Positions 62,933-64,000 of a stretch of 64,000 bases of DNA are shown piece by piece; position 1 is the first letter of the stretch; each line of letters opens with the position of its first letter. Both the position numbers and the translations under genes were made by a program. The notes under the pieces were generated by a model that ran no database searches, had not been told where the DNA came from, and worked only from the letters and a program-made list of their open reading frames with translations. Source of the DNA: Methylophilales bacterium (GTDB taxonomy: Bacteria; Pseudomonadota; Gammaproteobacteria; Burkholderiales; Methylophilaceae); NCBI GenBank assembly GCA_019823025.1, contig CP081940.1, positions 1 to 64,000 of the forward strand. Reading direction: 5' to 3'.

Positions 62933-63760
62933 TTAGTTTCTGACGCGGTTTCGTCGGGCATCATTCCCATCATAATGACCAGGTTGCTTGATGGTTCTTA
63001 GGAATGTCTCAAAAACATTGTATTCATCAACCTCATATTTTTCTTTTATATCCTCGTCGGGAATGTCATTTGAAACAATAACATCATCACCAAACTCCCA
63101 GTTTGCCGGAGTAGAGACGTTTAGTTCTGAAGATACTTGAAGCGCCTCTAATGTTCTTACAATTTCACTAAAGTTACGGCCAATATTCTTAGGGTAAGTC
63201 AACATCGCTTGAATATTCTTTTTAGGGTCAATTATAAACACTGCTCTGATGGTTGACTTATTTTCACCTCCCAAAGAACTAGCATTTGGTAATGCTTTTG
63301 GATGATACATCCCATAAAGTGTTGCAACCTCTAAATCTGGATCAGAAATAATAGGAAAATTAACATCAGTATCACCTTCTGTCCCTAGAAAAAGATTTTT
63401 TAAATCATCCGTTGTGGTTGTTTTATTTTTATAATTATTAATCACCTCAACCCATTCAAGGTGATCTTCAACTGAATCTGCACTTAATGTGAGTATTTTT
63501 GCATTTTTTTTCTTAAGTAATGGTTGTAATTTTGCAGCTTCTGCGAGTTCAGTTGTGCAGACAGGTGTGAAGTCTCCAGGATGAGATAAAAGAATAATCC
63601 ATTGATCTTGACTCCAATCATAAAAATCTAATTTACCTAATGTCGTATCAGCTTTGAAATTAGGTGCTTTATCACCAATTTGAAGCGCATTTGCTTGAAG
63701 GGTAAGTAACACAAAGAAAAAAACTAATAATTTTGTAATTAGGTAAAAAGATAATTTCAT
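62933..63760 (-). CDS. Exported 1-Cys peroxiredoxin (Prx6 type)
   Basis: A 275-residue peroxiredoxin with a signal peptide (cleavage after LQANA), then the Prx6 pattern: IGDKAPNFKADTTLGKLDFYDW, the peroxidatic cysteine in HPGDFTPVCTTELAE, and the conserved C-terminal YPKNIGRNFSEIVRTLEALQ with ATPANWEFGDDVIV-type STPANW. Other Prx6 proteins are cytoplasmic; an export signal makes this one periplasmic. There is a C-terminal extension of ~35 residues. It converges with rluF and faces the same way as the partial kbl gene, 2 bp away. Confidence 0.9.
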   Translation of the reverse strand: MKLSFYLITKLLVFFFVLLTLQANALQIGDKAPNFKADTTLGKLDFYDWSQDQWIILLSHPGDFTPVCTTELAEAAKLQPLLKKKNAKILTLSADSVEDHLEWVEVINNYKNKTTTTDDLKNLFLGTEGDTDVNFPIISDPDLEVATLYGMYHPKALPNASSLGGENKSTIRAVFIIDPKKNIQAMLTYPKNIGRNFSEIVRTLEALQVSSELNVSTPANWEFGDDVIVSNDIPDEDIKEKYEVDEYNVFETFLRTIKQPGHYDGNDARRNRVRN

Positions 63761-63762
63761 AT

Positions 63763-64000
63763 TTAATTTTGAAGTTCATCTCTGATAGTTGCGAAAGCAT
63801 TAATCGCCTTATCTAAATCTTCTTTGGTATGTGCAGCAGAAATTTGCGTTCTTATTCTAGCCTTACCTTTGGGTACAACAGGGAAGAAGAAACCAATTGC
63901 ATAAATTCCATGCTCAAGGAGCTTTTGACTCATAGTCTGAGCTAGGTTTGCATCACCCAGCATCACAGGGACAATAGGGTGATCCCCGTCATTAACCTCA
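63763..64000 (-). CDS. kbl: Glycine C-acetyltransferase (2-amino-3-ketobutyrate CoA ligase), 3' part
   Basis: The C-terminal ~78 residues of a PLP enzyme that cleaves 2-amino-3-ketobutyrate to glycine and acetyl-CoA in threonine breakdown. The read-in frame starts [21 protein letters not shown] and continues [32 protein letters not shown], which is characteristic of Kbl. The rest lies beyond the right edge. It is 2 bp upstream of the exported peroxiredoxin gene on the same strand, so the two may be co-transcribed. Confidence 0.9.
   Translation of the reverse strand, partial: EVNDGDHPIVPVMLGDANLAQTMSQKLLEHGIYAIGFFFPVVPKGKARIRTQISAAHTKEDLDKAINAFATIRDELQN

Noticed and set aside
1..64000. CRISPR arrays, tRNA genes, rRNA genes and insertion sequences
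   Set aside because: I looked for regular repeats with spacers, tRNA arms, rRNA sequence and transposase motifs and saw none; the only transfer-RNA-like sequence is that of ssrA.

Overview
The window is an AT-rich, gene-dense bacterial chromosome segment with about 65 protein genes, one tmRNA and no rRNA or tRNA that I could see. The housekeeping order (dnaE-accA-tilS; guaB-guaA beside rnfH-ratA and divergent smpB-ssrA) is typical of betaproteobacteria. Very short gene spacings, low GC and single-copy core functions suggest a streamlined aquatic lineage such as the Methylophilales (OM43 / Methylopumilus type). That placement is inference; no marker gene here proves it.

Layout. 1-1.6 kb: a minus-strand metal locus with tpx, a small exported Cys protein and the 5' part of an OprC/NosA-like (copper) TonB receptor. 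1.6-7.4 kb: dnaE, accA, tilS. 7.5-11.8 kb: a TonB receptor followed by a histidine kinase and a NarL-type regulator. 11.9-25.9 kb: core genes (purT, typA, ybiT, gre factor, thrH, guaA, guaB, rnfH, ratA, smpB) with a lone Stealth phosphotransferase. 25.95-26.3 kb: ssrA.

26.3-41.4 kb is an accessory island between ssrA and selO, with an AlpA-like excisionase at its far end. Its first part is a cassette of DUF4956, CotH-like/beta-helix, VTC polyphosphate polymerase and exported pyrophosphatase genes, flanked by a perfect 24-bp direct repeat. Its second part looks like an O-antigen modification cluster with GtrA/GtrB/large-glycosyltransferase logic plus WecE, WbqC, a radical SAM protein, a methyltransferase and a PhyH-like oxygenase. 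Near the end is a 36-residue peptide with 11 cysteines, read from a near-consensus promoter that would give a leaderless mRNA, next to a SEC-C protein.

41.4-52.8 kb: selO, tandem exported paralogues, a POT peptide transporter, a zinc locus (His-rich exported protein, ZnuD-like receptor, DUF1826), small membrane proteins, and an AGCS symporter gene broken by a one-base frameshift.

52.9-56.6 kb holds the strongest candidate for an undescribed system: an ECF-like sigma factor, a membrane protein likely to be its anti-sigma factor with Sel1 repeats outside the membrane, an exported eight-repeat Sel1 protein and small companions. Two matching promoter elements (CCTGACAATT-N11-CGTCTACCTAAT) precede its two transcription units, implying autoregulation. 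56.7-64 kb: a BON-domain lipoprotein, dps, a LOG-family protein, a four-gene Mla/Pqi-type lipid transport operon, a pseudouridine synthase, an exported 1-Cys peroxiredoxin and the 3' part of kbl.
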